A stretch of DNA of 49,976 nucleotides from Oscillospiraceae bacterium (GTDB lineage: Bacteria > Bacillota_A > Clostridia > Oscillospirales > Oscillospiraceae), in assembly GCA_017540945.1 (NCBI GenBank), contig JAFYAB010000078.1:1-49976 (forward strand), in the 5' to 3' direction. A program made the position numbers and the translations under genes. Of this stretch, positions 1 through 9,000 are shown piece after piece (the first letter of the stretch is position 1; every line of letters begins with the position of its first letter). The notes below the pieces were generated by a model that saw only the letters and a list, made by a program, of their open reading frames with translations, ran no database searches and was not told the DNA's origin.

Positions 1-140
1 AGCTCAAGATGGAGGCCGAGCAGGCGGAGAACGACGCCCAGCACAACCATATCCATGAGCTGGGCGAGGCGGACAACGTGGAAACCATGACCAGCGAGGA
101 CAAAAAGAAAATGTGGGGCGACAATCCCATCCAGCTGTAA
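1..140 (+). CDS. C-terminal end of an unknown protein (5' cut off)
   Basis: The frame beginning at position 3 is open from the window edge to a TAA at 138-140 and gives 45 residues. They are acidic and polar, with a His-rich stretch, and end in MWGDNPIQL. Codon use resembles that of the genes downstream, and a strong terminator follows about 110 bases later, which supports a real gene end. No domain can be recognised in so short a piece. The end GDNPIQL resembles the ends of large proteins further along (RQNPIHQL at 30627, DDPIAHI at 24227), so this may be another member of the same candidate secreted set. That link is inference. Confidence 0.7.
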   Translation, partial: LKMEAEQAENDAQHNHIHELGEADNVETMTSEDKKKMWGDNPIQL

Positions 141-247
141 GGGATCGGCCCCGACGCCGGACAGCAGGAAAACAGCCGGATAGACGCGGCGGTCCGGGCA
201 GGGAAAACGGCGCAGCAAAGGGAAAATCATACAGACCGCGCTCAGAA

Positions 248-289
248 GCGGGCGGCCGGATCGGATCCGTGCCGCCCGCGGTGTTTTTT
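248..289 (+). terminator. Rho-independent terminator
   Basis: GCGGGCGGC pairs with GCCGCCCGC, and the inside folds further as CGGATC-G-GATCCG, so the stem is nearly continuous. A run of six T follows at 284-289. It closes the partial gene at the left edge and insulates the next promoter. Confidence 0.85.
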
Positions 290-339
290 GCGGAAGGAGA
301 CAGGAGCTTTTTTTCGCCGTTTTTTGATCCGGCCGCTTT

Positions 340-373
340 TTGTAATGTTTTTGTACGCTTTGGATGCTATACT
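340..373 (+). promoter_or_regulatory. Promoter with conserved 16-base direct-repeat box
   Basis: The box TTGTAATGTTTTTGTA (340-355) is followed after exactly 12 bases by TATACT (368-373) as the -10. The same 16 bases, with the same 12-base gap to a -10, occur on the minus strand at 34495-34510 and 38291-38306. The box holds two TTGTA copies 11 bases apart, one helical turn, and covers the usual -35 place. That is the layout of sites bound by SARP-type activators. Transcription should start near 380, about 80 bases before the pilin gene. That the response regulator at 29763-30602 binds here is inference. Confidence 0.8.
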
Positions 374-463
374 AAGCACGGTAGACTGGACGTCGTATGG
401 ACTCAAGCCGGTTTCGCGGCGTCTTCTGCAAAACAAAAAACCGCATAAACAGGAGGAAAAAAC

Positions 464-745
464 ATGTTTCAATCCGTTGTAGCCCCGATTGTGGAACTGC
501 TCAACAACATCCTGACCCCGATGCTTCTGATCGTCGGCGCCGTGGGCGCGCTGTACTGCGTGATCCTGGGCGTTAAGTACGCCAAGGCGGAAGAGCCCCA
601 GGATCGTGAGAAGGCCAAGGGAGCGCTGAAGAACGCCATCATCGGCTTCGTGCTGATCTTTGTGCTGATCCTGGCCCTCAAGCTCCTTACGCCCATCATG
701 GTCAAGTGGGTCAACGAGAACGGCGGCAACATCTCCCTGACCTGA
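464..745 (+). CDS. VirB2-like T4SS pilin
   Basis: A 93-residue protein with two hydrophobic helices (about 10-40 and 57-78) separated by a short charged loop (KYAKAEEPQDREKAK). This is the plan of small pilin-like subunits of Gram-positive conjugation systems; I recall public annotations calling such proteins the Mbov_0395 pilin-like family. No classical signal peptidase site is evident, as the first helix starts at once. AGGAGG lies 6 bases before the ATG, one of the strongest ribosome sites in the operon, which fits a subunit needed in many copies. It is the first gene after the box promoter and precedes a stable hairpin. It would form the extracellular or wall-spanning fibre of the secretion machine. 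Confidence 0.8.
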   Translation: MFQSVVAPIVELLNNILTPMLLIVGAVGALYCVILGVKYAKAEEPQDREKAKGALKNAIIGFVLIFVLILALKLLTPIMVKWVNENGGNISLT

Positions 746-758
746 AGCGCAGCCCGAA

Positions 759-828
759 AGCCTTCCCTCCTCTGAGGCGTGCTCGCCGCGTAAGCGGTGG
801 GCGCCCCCCGCGGAGAGGGGGGAAGGCT
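759..828. repeat. Long inverted repeat after the pilin gene
   Basis: AGCCTTCCC at 759-767 pairs with GGGAAGGCT at 820-828, with further GC-rich pairing inside. The following 829-971 holds more short GC-rich repeats (around GGAGACTGCGCTCGCAGAC) and no gene. There is no T-run, so it is more likely an mRNA stabiliser or partial attenuator that keeps pilin mRNA above the level of the downstream genes. It could equally be a dispersed intergenic repeat. Confidence 0.6.
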
Positions 829-971
829 CTCCGCGGGCCTTCGACCCGAGCGCACGGAAGCTCCGCGCGCCGGGGTCGGAGACTGCGCTCGCAGACTTCG
901 AAACCCGTTCCTGCCGCAAAGTGTATATCTTCTCTCCAAAGGAGTTTTTCCGATAGAAAGGAGTTCCCCCC

Positions 972-2873
972 ATGAAACATCGATTCACCCTCCGCCGGGG
1001 TGCGGCGATCCTGCTGACGGCGGTGATGACGCTGGGCTGCTTCTGGCCCTCGCTGACCGCCAAAGCCGTGGATTATTCCATTGACGACTCCGGCTTCAAG
1101 AACCCCCAGATCGACCACGGCTATATCTATCACTGGAAGAAGGGTATCCCGCCCGTCAACAGCTCCACCCGCATGAAAAAGTACCCCGTGCTGTTGACCT
1201 GGGACGGCAAGTACTACTTCCGGGTCACCGCGGACCTGGCCTCCGACGCGGAGGCCGTCATGGCCAACTGGACCTCCATGAAGAAGCATCTCTGGGTCAC
1301 AGACAAGAAGTGGAACTGCATCATCAACGGCAGCTATTCGTCCGCCAACGGGTTTCCCCACATGGCCTGCCGCAAGGATATCCTCTATTCGAGCGCGCTT
1401 CTGAGCGACGGCGACTTCGCGGGCCTTGATTTCGAAACGCTGAAGAGCACCGGCAAGGGCATTTCCGTGGGCATCCCGGACGGCGTTCCCTATCTGATCC
1501 CTTACGAGGAAGCGAACACCGGGATGGAGTACATCCACCGGCAGGCCATGGCCCTCAAGAGTCCTTTTTGGGGGAATAAACAATCTTCCGAATTTGCAAA
1601 AGCTCCGATCTACGGCCTGGGCGTCAAGCTCTCAGACAACTGGTTTTGGGGCGAAAGCCACTCGGCCGAGAACGAAGAACATTACACCGACGGCGGCTTC
1701 CGCCTGGGCGAAAACTATATCGTGGGCGTTCGCAAGGACTGGTACGAGCCCAGGCGTGACGAGACCGGAAAGCTGATCTATTCCAACGGCTTCAACTGGA
1801 TGCTCTACGGCCTGAACAACCGGAGCATGGAGCTGCTGGACAGAGACCTGACCGTTGATGCAGATGCCCGGGGTGACGACAACTATCTGGAAAGCTACGG
1901 TCCGAAGCAGGGGGACAGGGAGGCACAGGTCGTCTGGATGGAACGAACCGGCTGGTTCGTCATCAACAAGACGGTGGACGGGCAGAAGAAATACGCCTTC
2001 ATGACCGTCGGCCTCCAGAGCAGGACGAAGGCCAGCAACAACCTCCAGCACGACATTTCCGACTGGAGCCAGCTCACCAATTTTATCGATGAGTTCAAGA
2101 TCCGGCCCTGGATCGCTCTGTCCCACAGCCAAAGCGACCTTGAAACCAGAGGCTGCTGGTGCCCTTGGAAGGTCGAACAGATCTTCGCCTATAAACAGAA
2201 CAATTCCTTCTGGAATAATAAAAACGAGGGAAAAGCCTACGACCTCCAATACGGCGCCTATGCCTTCGACTGCTGGTACGGCGAGCCGGAGCTGATGGAC
2301 TACCTCCAGACCGACTTCACGGTGCAGAGCGGTCAGGTGACGAACCTGGACGGCCCCATCGCCATCACCAACGGCACCACCATCACCGTGGAGGACGGCG
2401 GCGTCCTCGCCGTGGACGGCTGGGTCATCAACAACGGCACCATAAAGGTGGAGGAGGGCGGCACCCTCTGGATCCAGGACGGCGCCTGTGTCAACCGCTT
2501 CAATGACCGTGGGCATGTCGGCGGCGGCATTATCTCCAACGGTCTGGTCATCGTGGGCGAGAACGCCAAGCTCATCGGCGGCGGCGTGGACGGCATCCAG
2601 CTGCTGAACGGCTCTCATGCGGTGAACTACGGCTGCATAGCCTCCGAAAATTTCTTTGTGGAAAAGCCTTACACCATCGAGAACCAGGACAAGGGCTTCG
2701 TTCTCTACGGCGAGGGCAACAGCGTCACCGGCGTCGGCGTCACCACCTTCCAGACCGCCCTGAATTACAACGGAAAAACCTTTGCGGAACGCGGCAAGGT
2801 GGAAGAGGTATGCTACACCAACCTCGATCCCGGCGCAGAAGGCTACGTTCCCAACGCGATCTTCAGCAACTGA
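972..2873 (+). CDS. Secreted protein with C-terminal beta-helix-like repeats
   Basis: A 633-residue protein with a clear signal peptide: a basic start (MKHRFTLRRG), a hydrophobic core and a cleavage site near AKA-VD at about residue 32. Residues 35-440 are rich in Trp, Tyr and Asn and match no family I recognise. Residues about 453-545 contain short repeats such as ITNGTTITVEDGGVLAVDG and GTIKVEEGGTLWIQDG, one turn per ~18 residues, typical of a right-handed parallel beta-helix. No sortase motif or C-terminal membrane helix is seen, so it should be released or held non-covalently. GAAAGGAG precedes the ATG. Its place directly behind the pilin gene suggests a surface-exposed part of the T4SS or an adhesin carried with it; this is inference. 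Confidence 0.85.
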   Translation: MKHRFTLRRGAAILLTAVMTLGCFWPSLTAKAVDYSIDDSGFKNPQIDHGYIYHWKKGIPPVNSSTRMKKYPVLLTWDGKYYFRVTADLASDAEAVMANWTSMKKHLWVTDKKWNCIINGSYSSANGFPHMACRKDILYSSALLSDGDFAGLDFETLKSTGKGISVGIPDGVPYLIPYEEANTGMEYIHRQAMALKSPFWGNKQSSEFAKAPIYGLGVKLSDNWFWGESHSAENEEHYTDGGFRLGENYIVGVRKDWYEPRRDETGKLIYSNGFNWMLYGLNNRSMELLDRDLTVDADARGDDNYLESYGPKQGDREAQVVWMERTGWFVINKTVDGQKKYAFMTVGLQSRTKASNNLQHDISDWSQLTNFIDEFKIRPWIALSHSQSDLETRGCWCPWKVEQIFAYKQNNSFWNNKNEGKAYDLQYGAYAFDCWYGEPELMDYLQTDFTVQSGQVTNLDGPIAITNGTTITVEDGGVLAVDGWVINNGTIKVEEGGTLWIQDGACVNRFNDRGHVGGGIISNGLVIVGENAKLIGGGVDGIQLLNGSHAVNYGCIASENFFVEKPYTIENQDKGFVLYGEGNSVTGVGVTTFQTALNYNGKTFAERGKVEEVCYTNLDPGAEGYVPNAIFSN

Positions 2874-2952
2874 GCGCCCTCAGGGGCCTGCTGATATACA
2901 AAAGGCGCCAAGAGCGCCGAAACGCAGACTTTTCCCAGAAGGGAGAAACAAA

Positions 2953-3903
2953 ATGAAAGTTCTACGCAAGCTTACCGTCTTCCTGCTGCTGGCCGCGCTG
3001 CTCCTGCCGGCGCTGGCCTTGCCGGCGGCGGCGTTGGGAGACGCCCGCTACACGGAAGAGGATCCCGCGGCCGATCCGGCACCCGCGGTCGACCAGAATA
3101 TCGTTTGGCTTACGGATTCCATGTCCTTCGATAAGGAAAAGGGGGAGTTCGTCTATCCCGTGGGAAACAGCGGCTCGGTGGTCCGCGCCTCCGTGGCCAA
3201 CGGCATGATCGTCAACGGCCCCGTCAGGATCACAGGCGCCACCCTGCTGATCTATCTGAACGGCAAGCTCTGGGAGGAGGATCCCTCGAACATCACCGAG
3301 CCCGGTGAGTACGTCGTCTTGGCCCAGACGGGCAACCAGACCCCCAGGCTCTTTACCTTCACCCTGGTGGGGAGCTCCGCCTCCTTGATTTACAGCTACA
3401 ACCTGCCCGCGGGGATGATCGTTATCGACGCGACCCGGGACGGGGAGGAGATCGTCTGCGAGCAGACCGCCGTACCCATGCAGGAGGACGGAGCCTATCA
3501 CATCGTCTATGAGTGTCTTGCCGCGGGAAGGACCTATGAGCTGAATCTGAACGTGGACCGCACGCCCCCGGAGCTGCGGTTTGACGGCAAGATCGACGAG
3601 AACCACCGGGTCCACAGCGCCCTGACCATCTCCGGCCTGCAGCAGGACGATACCCTGCAGGCCACGCTGGACGGCACGCCCATCGAGCTGTCCGTCCAGG
3701 CCGACGGCACCGTGGAGCTGGCCCAGAGCGGCAGCTATATCTTCACGGTCTATGACGCCGCCGGCAACCGCAGCGAATACGGATACACCATCATGCTCTA
3801 TCTCAACGCCGGCAGTCTGGCCTTCTTCGCGCTGCTGATCGCCGCGATCGTCACGGTGGTCGTCTACATCATCATCAAGCGCAAGCGGCTTGAGATCGGC
3901 TGA
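2953..3903 (+). CDS. Secreted, membrane-anchored Ig-like surface protein
   Basis: A 316-residue protein. The ATG at 2953 was chosen because a signal peptide (MKVLRKLTVFLLLAALLLPA, then an Ala-rich cleavage region) follows at once and AAGGGAG lies just upstream; the frame is open further 5' but without a ribosome site. The middle is beta-rich, and residues about 205-280 (DRTPPELRFDGK to YDAAGNRSEYGY) look like a bacterial Ig-like domain ending in the typical DAAGN strand. One membrane helix lies at about 287-308, followed by a short basic tail (KRKRLEIG), giving a type I topology with the bulk outside. It sits 17 bases before the TrbL-like gene, so it probably works at the outer face of the channel. 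The precise function is unknown. Confidence 0.85.
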   Translation: MKVLRKLTVFLLLAALLLPALALPAAALGDARYTEEDPAADPAPAVDQNIVWLTDSMSFDKEKGEFVYPVGNSGSVVRASVANGMIVNGPVRITGATLLIYLNGKLWEEDPSNITEPGEYVVLAQTGNQTPRLFTFTLVGSSASLIYSYNLPAGMIVIDATRDGEEIVCEQTAVPMQEDGAYHIVYECLAAGRTYELNLNVDRTPPELRFDGKIDENHRVHSALTISGLQQDDTLQATLDGTPIELSVQADGTVELAQSGSYIFTVYDAAGNRSEYGYTIMLYLNAGSLAFFALLIAAIVTVVVYIIIKRKRLEIG

Positions 3904-3920
3904 GAAAGGGGGGAGCACGT

Positions 3921-5993
3921 TTGTTAGGCTTAGGAGACCTTTGGGATAAGGTAACCGACTGGATGGGCAGTACCTTCAGTTCGATTCTGGAGAGCATCCT
4001 GAACGCGACCATCTTCCGTCTGTTTTACTACCTCGAACGGGTCCTCTGCTGGATCATCGATCTGCTCTATCAGATGTTTGAGGTGTTTGCCGGCATCACA
4101 CGTGTCAAATACGACGGCGCCCCTAAGTATTTGATCAATATTTTCTTTTCCAACCGCGCTGTCAGCAATATCTACTGGGGCATGGCGCTGATCGGCATCG
4201 TGCTTTGCTTCGGCTTTGTGATCGCGGCCGTGGTCAAGAAGATGTTCGACGCCTCCGGCAAGGTCCAGCAGTCCCTGGGCCAGATTATCTTCGGCGGCAT
4301 CCGGAGCATCGTTGTGATCCTGGGCATGACAGCCATCATGAACGTGGTGCTCAACGGCACCGCCGTGCTGATGCAGCAGATCAACTATCTGTTCCAGGAC
4401 CCCTACAATCTCCATCTGCCCGTGGAGCGGAGCTTCACAGGCGAGGAATACGCCACCATGGGACGGATCCTGTGTACCATCGGCAATTATTCCGTGGTGG
4501 AATCCAAAAACAACCGCTACAATATGAACCTCTGCTACAACGATATCCGCCAGGATATGTATCTGCTTCAACAGCAGGGGGTCTTTGAATACTCCTATTA
4601 CGACAAGGACCGATACGGGAATACCGTGGAATCCTGGCAGTCCATCCTGGGGCAGATCGCGTCCTCCTGCGACCTGAGCAAGGACGTCAAGGTGGACCTG
4701 TACAACGACGGCGTCTCCCGTTCTCTGACAAAGGCCATGGAGTATCTGCGAACGACCGCCAACCCCAGGCCGGTCCCCAAGGTGACCCGAAAGAGCTTTG
4801 AGGACAGTCAGGCCCACCTGGACCGCATGGTCTTCCTGATGGGCACCTTCCGGGCGGCAAAGAACCCGGTCTACAATCAGAACCCGGCCTTTGACGACGC
4901 CATCCGCGGCCGATACTACTACGGGGAGAACAAGAGCATCTATAACCTGGACAACGTGGACGACGACTTCAACATTGGCTTCCCCACAGACTACATCGTG
5001 GTCTGGATCGCCTCCGTCGCCATCATCTTCGACCTGGTGGTCATCATCCTCAACTGCATCGCCAGAATCTTCAACATGCTCTTCCTCTACCTGATCGCCC
5101 CGCCGGTCATCGCGGCCCAGCCGCTGGACAACGGCGGCAAGACCAAACAGTGGATGATCGCCTTTTTGGTTCAGTCCCTGTCTGTCTTCGGCACGATTAT
5201 CTCCATGCGGCTGCTGCTGGTCTTCCTGCCCCTGATCATCAGCCCCAAGCTGGTGCTGTTTGAGAATTCGCCCATCCTCAACGCCCTTGCCAAGCTGATC
5301 CTCATTTACGGCGGCTTTGAGGCAGCCAAGAAGTCCTCCTCCATCCTCACCGGCATCCTGGCCGACAGCGCCGGTATGCAGGCCATCCAGGCCGGCGATA
5401 TGTCCGCCTCTGCGGGCAAGGCCATCAACGCCGTCACCGGCGTCGGCAAGGCCGTCGGCAGCAAGGCGTTGGGCGTGGCAAGCTTTGCCATGAAGCCCGT
5501 CACCAACCGGATCAAGAGCCCCTTCCAGCGGGCCGCCGCCGCGTGGGCAAACTCCGGCAGCGCCAAGTATGATATCCAGGCCAGTGAGCAGCAGAAGATG
5601 AAAGAAGCCAGCCAGAAGTACGAGCAGGGCTCCGGCACGAGAGGCGGGAGCCAGAGCAAACCCGGCGCCTCGTCCTCCGGCCCGTCTTCAAAACCGGCCC
5701 CGGCGCCCGCTCCCGCGCCTGCGCCCGCTCCCGCCCCGGCGCCGGCGCCAGCCCCGGCTCCCGCTCCCGCGCCGGCCCCGGTCAACAATAACAATAATAA
5801 CAATAACGTCAACAATAATAACAACAACCTTCAGAATAATCAGAACAACCAGAACCGCCAGAACAACCCCAACAACCCCAACAATCCCAACGACCAGAAC
5901 AATCAGAACAACCCGCAGCCGAATAACCGGCCCGCGCAGCAGCCGCCGCACATTCCCAACAATCCGCAGAATCTGAACAATCTCAGAAACTGA
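3921..5993 (+). CDS. TrbL/VirB6-like polytopic channel protein with low-complexity tail
   Basis: A 690-residue protein starting at TTG (3921) behind AAAGGGGGG. It has hydrophobic segments near residues 25-55, 75-105 and 115-155, a soluble loop of about 200 residues, then at least three more helices (about 350-395, 410-445, 450-475), the VirB6/TrbL plan. The end of the membrane part (GGFEAAKKSSSILTGILADSAG) is typical of Gram-positive members; I recall the public name Mbov_0396 family for such proteins. From residue 592 the tail is a run of Pro-Ala pairs, and from 620 almost only Asn, Gln and Pro. Such a tail is rare in this family. It is probably disordered and cytoplasmic, but its topology is not certain. 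The protein should form the inner-membrane channel beside the VirB4 ATPase encoded 34 bases downstream. Confidence 0.8.
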   Translation: MLGLGDLWDKVTDWMGSTFSSILESILNATIFRLFYYLERVLCWIIDLLYQMFEVFAGITRVKYDGAPKYLINIFFSNRAVSNIYWGMALIGIVLCFGFVIAAVVKKMFDASGKVQQSLGQIIFGGIRSIVVILGMTAIMNVVLNGTAVLMQQINYLFQDPYNLHLPVERSFTGEEYATMGRILCTIGNYSVVESKNNRYNMNLCYNDIRQDMYLLQQQGVFEYSYYDKDRYGNTVESWQSILGQIASSCDLSKDVKVDLYNDGVSRSLTKAMEYLRTTANPRPVPKVTRKSFEDSQAHLDRMVFLMGTFRAAKNPVYNQNPAFDDAIRGRYYYGENKSIYNLDNVDDDFNIGFPTDYIVVWIASVAIIFDLVVIILNCIARIFNMLFLYLIAPPVIAAQPLDNGGKTKQWMIAFLVQSLSVFGTIISMRLLLVFLPLIISPKLVLFENSPILNALAKLILIYGGFEAAKKSSSILTGILADSAGMQAIQAGDMSASAGKAINAVTGVGKAVGSKALGVASFAMKPVTNRIKSPFQRAAAAWANSGSAKYDIQASEQQKMKEASQKYEQGSGTRGGSQSKPGASSSGPSSKPAPAPAPAPAPAPAPAPAPAPAPAPAPAPVNNNNNNNNVNNNNNNLQNNQNNQNRQNNPNNPNNPNDQNNQNNPQPNNRPAQQPPHIPNNPQNLNNLRN

Positions 5994-6026
5994 CAGACAC
6001 AGAACGATCAATAGGGGAAAAAGCTT

Positions 6027-9000
6027 ATGCAAAGACTGATCCCAGGGAAGACAAAAGTACATATTGAGCTGTTCCGGGGGGTGACCCTTCGGGATATTGT
6101 CGTGGGAGCCGTCGCGATGGCGATGCTGATCTTTGTGGTGCTCTCCAATCTTCCGGGCAAGCTTTGGATCTGTCTGGGCATCGTGCTTCTGACGATCCTT
6201 CTGCTGGTCCGGCTGGACGAGCAGCCCAACTACCTTTATTTCCTGCATATCCTTACCTTCTTCGGCTACCGCAGACATTTCGAGCGTCTGCAGAAGGACC
6301 GGCAGCTTTTGGCCCGCGGCAAGGGCGAAAAGATGAGCGCCGCCATGGACGTGCTGTTTCAGGAAATCGTGGGAGAGGAGTCCCCCGGGCAGCGCAGGAG
6401 CCGCAAGGCCGCCGAAAAGGCCAGAAAGAGCCGGGACGCCCGGGATGATCGCCGACTGCGCAATCCCAACACCCCCGAGGAGATCCGCCAGGAGATCCTG
6501 GCCCGGCGCCGCCGGGAGGAGGAGCAGGAGCGTCAGGAGCTGGCCCGGGGCCGCGTCAGCGGCAGCCGCAGGCGCGCCGCCGACGAGCGCGAGCGGGCCC
6601 GGCGCCGCAAGGAGGAGGACCAGCTGCTGAAGAGCGGCTCCCTCTCGGAAGAGGAGAAGGAGGCCATTCGCGCCCGCCGCGCTGAGGAGAGCCGCGAGGC
6701 CATGAAACGGCAGGCCGAGGCCAGCGACGCGGAAATCAACCGTCGGGATATGGAGGACATCATCGCCTTCACCGGCATTCAGGACGGCTTTATCGAGTAC
6801 AAGAACAAGGAGTACTACGGCGCGGTCCTGGAGATCGAACCCGTGGAATTCCGTTTCTTCTCGGAGCACCGCCGGGCCAACGCCATCGAGCGCTGTCTTG
6901 GCCGGGTCCTTCGCTCCCTGCACGCCGGCTTCAGCGCCAACATCGTCAAGCTGGAGCGCCCGATCATCTACGACAACTATCTGCAGCGGGAGTACGAGAA
7001 GCTCCAGACCCTGCGGGAGACCTATGAAAACGGCTTCCTTACCGAGCAGGAGCTCCAGGCCCGCGTCGAGATCGAGTACGACCGGATCAAGGAGCTGCAG
7101 GGCCTCTGCGGCGACAGGCAGGTAAGCACCTGCTTCTACTACCTGGTGCTCTTTGAGAGCGACAAGCGGCAGCTGGATATCCGGATCCGGGACGCCGAGC
7201 AGCAGCTCCGGAACGGCGAGATGAACACCCACCGGCTCAACGACAAGGAGCTGGCGGTCTTCCTCAAATACTCCAACCAGATCGACTTCAACGAGCGGGA
7301 TATCGAGAACATCGACCCCAAGGACTATGTGAAGTGGGCCATGCCCGAGATCGTGGACATCAAGTTCCGACGGGTGGAGATCAACCACATCATCACCCAC
7401 AATTTCCGGGTGGTCAATTATCCCACCGTGGTGGACGACGCCTGGCTCGCCACCGTGATGAGCTACCCCGGCACCAAGGTCGTCTTCAAATGCAGGCCCA
7501 TGGACCGGGCCAAGGCCATCCGCTCCATCGACCACTCCCTGGTGGAGCTCCGCGGCCAGTGGAGCAGCACCGGCGTGGACTCCAAGCGCATGGAGATCGA
7601 AAACCACATCGGCACCCTCCAGGAGCTCCTGGCCACCCTGCAGAGCGACAGCGAGGCCCTGCTGGAGTGCAGCATCTATATCACCGCCTATGATATCTCC
7701 GCCACCCGCAGCAATCTGCGCATTCCGCAGCCGCCGGAGAGCCTGCTGCCCACCATCACCGATATGAAGCGGAACGTCCGCCGCACCTGGCAGGAGAACG
7801 GCTTCCGGCTCAACAATATGGAATTTGACCAGGTCCAGGCCTTTATCGGCGCCCAGGTCAACGCCCTGGACCCCCTGATCAAGGAATCCCGCGGCATTTC
7901 CAGCAACACCGCCGCTGCCTGCTTCCCCTGGGTCTTCGCCCATATCTCCGACGAGGGCGGCGTCCGCCTGGGTGAGAGCGACGGTCTGCCGGTCTTTATC
8001 AACTTCTTCCGGCGGGACAGCGAGCGGGTCAACTCCAATATGGTCATCGTCGGTAAGTCCGGCTCCGGTAAATCCTACGCCACCAAGAGCCTGCTGGCCA
8101 ACCTGGCCGCCGAGGACGCCAAGATCTTCATTCTGGACCCCGAAAACGAGTATATGGAGCTGGCCGCCAATCTCCACGGCCAGATCATCAACGTGGGCAA
8201 CGCCCAGTACGGACGCCTCAATCCCTTCCAGATCATCACAGCTCTGGAGGACGACGAGGCAGGGGAGGAGAGCTCCGGCGGCTCCTATGCCACCCACCTG
8301 CAGTTCCTGGAGGAATTCTTCCGGCAGATCATGCCGGACTGCGAGAAGGACGCCATGGAATACCTCAACACCCTGGTGGACCGGGTCTATCTGACCCACA
8401 ACATCACCCCGGAGACCGATCTGTCCAAGCTGAGCCCGGCGGACTATCCGGTGTTCGACGATCTCTACGACGAGGTCCTGCGGGAGTTCCAGTCCAGCGA
8501 CAATCCCTTCACCCGGGATCTGCTGCGGACCCTGATGAACTATATCGCCAAGTTCTCCTCCGGCGGTCGCAACGCCAATATCTGGAACGGCCCCAGTACC
8601 GTCACCACCGACGAGAACTTTACGGTGTTCAACTTCCAGTCCATGCTGGCCAACCGCAACAACACCATCGCCAACGCGCAGATGCTCCTGGTGCTGAAAT
8701 ATCTGGACAACGAGATCATCAAAAACCGGGATTACAACCTGAAATACAAGGCCGACCGCAAGATCGTGGTGGTCATCGACGAGGCCCATGTTTTCATCGA
8801 TACCAAGTTCCCCATCGCCCTGGATTTTATGTTCCAGCTGGCGAAGCGCATCCGGAAATACAACGGCATGCAGATCGTCATTACCCAGAACATCAAGGAC
8901 TTCGTGGGCTCCGAGGAGCTGGCCAGAAAGTCCACCGCCATCATCAACGCCTGCCAGTACAGCTTCATCTTTGCCCTGGCGCCCAACGATATGCAGGATC

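Noticed and set aside
5306..5827. Gly-Ala-rich minus-strand frame opposite the Pro-Ala run
   Set aside because: It is the complement of the low-complexity tail of the TrbL-like gene, without a ribosome site of its own.
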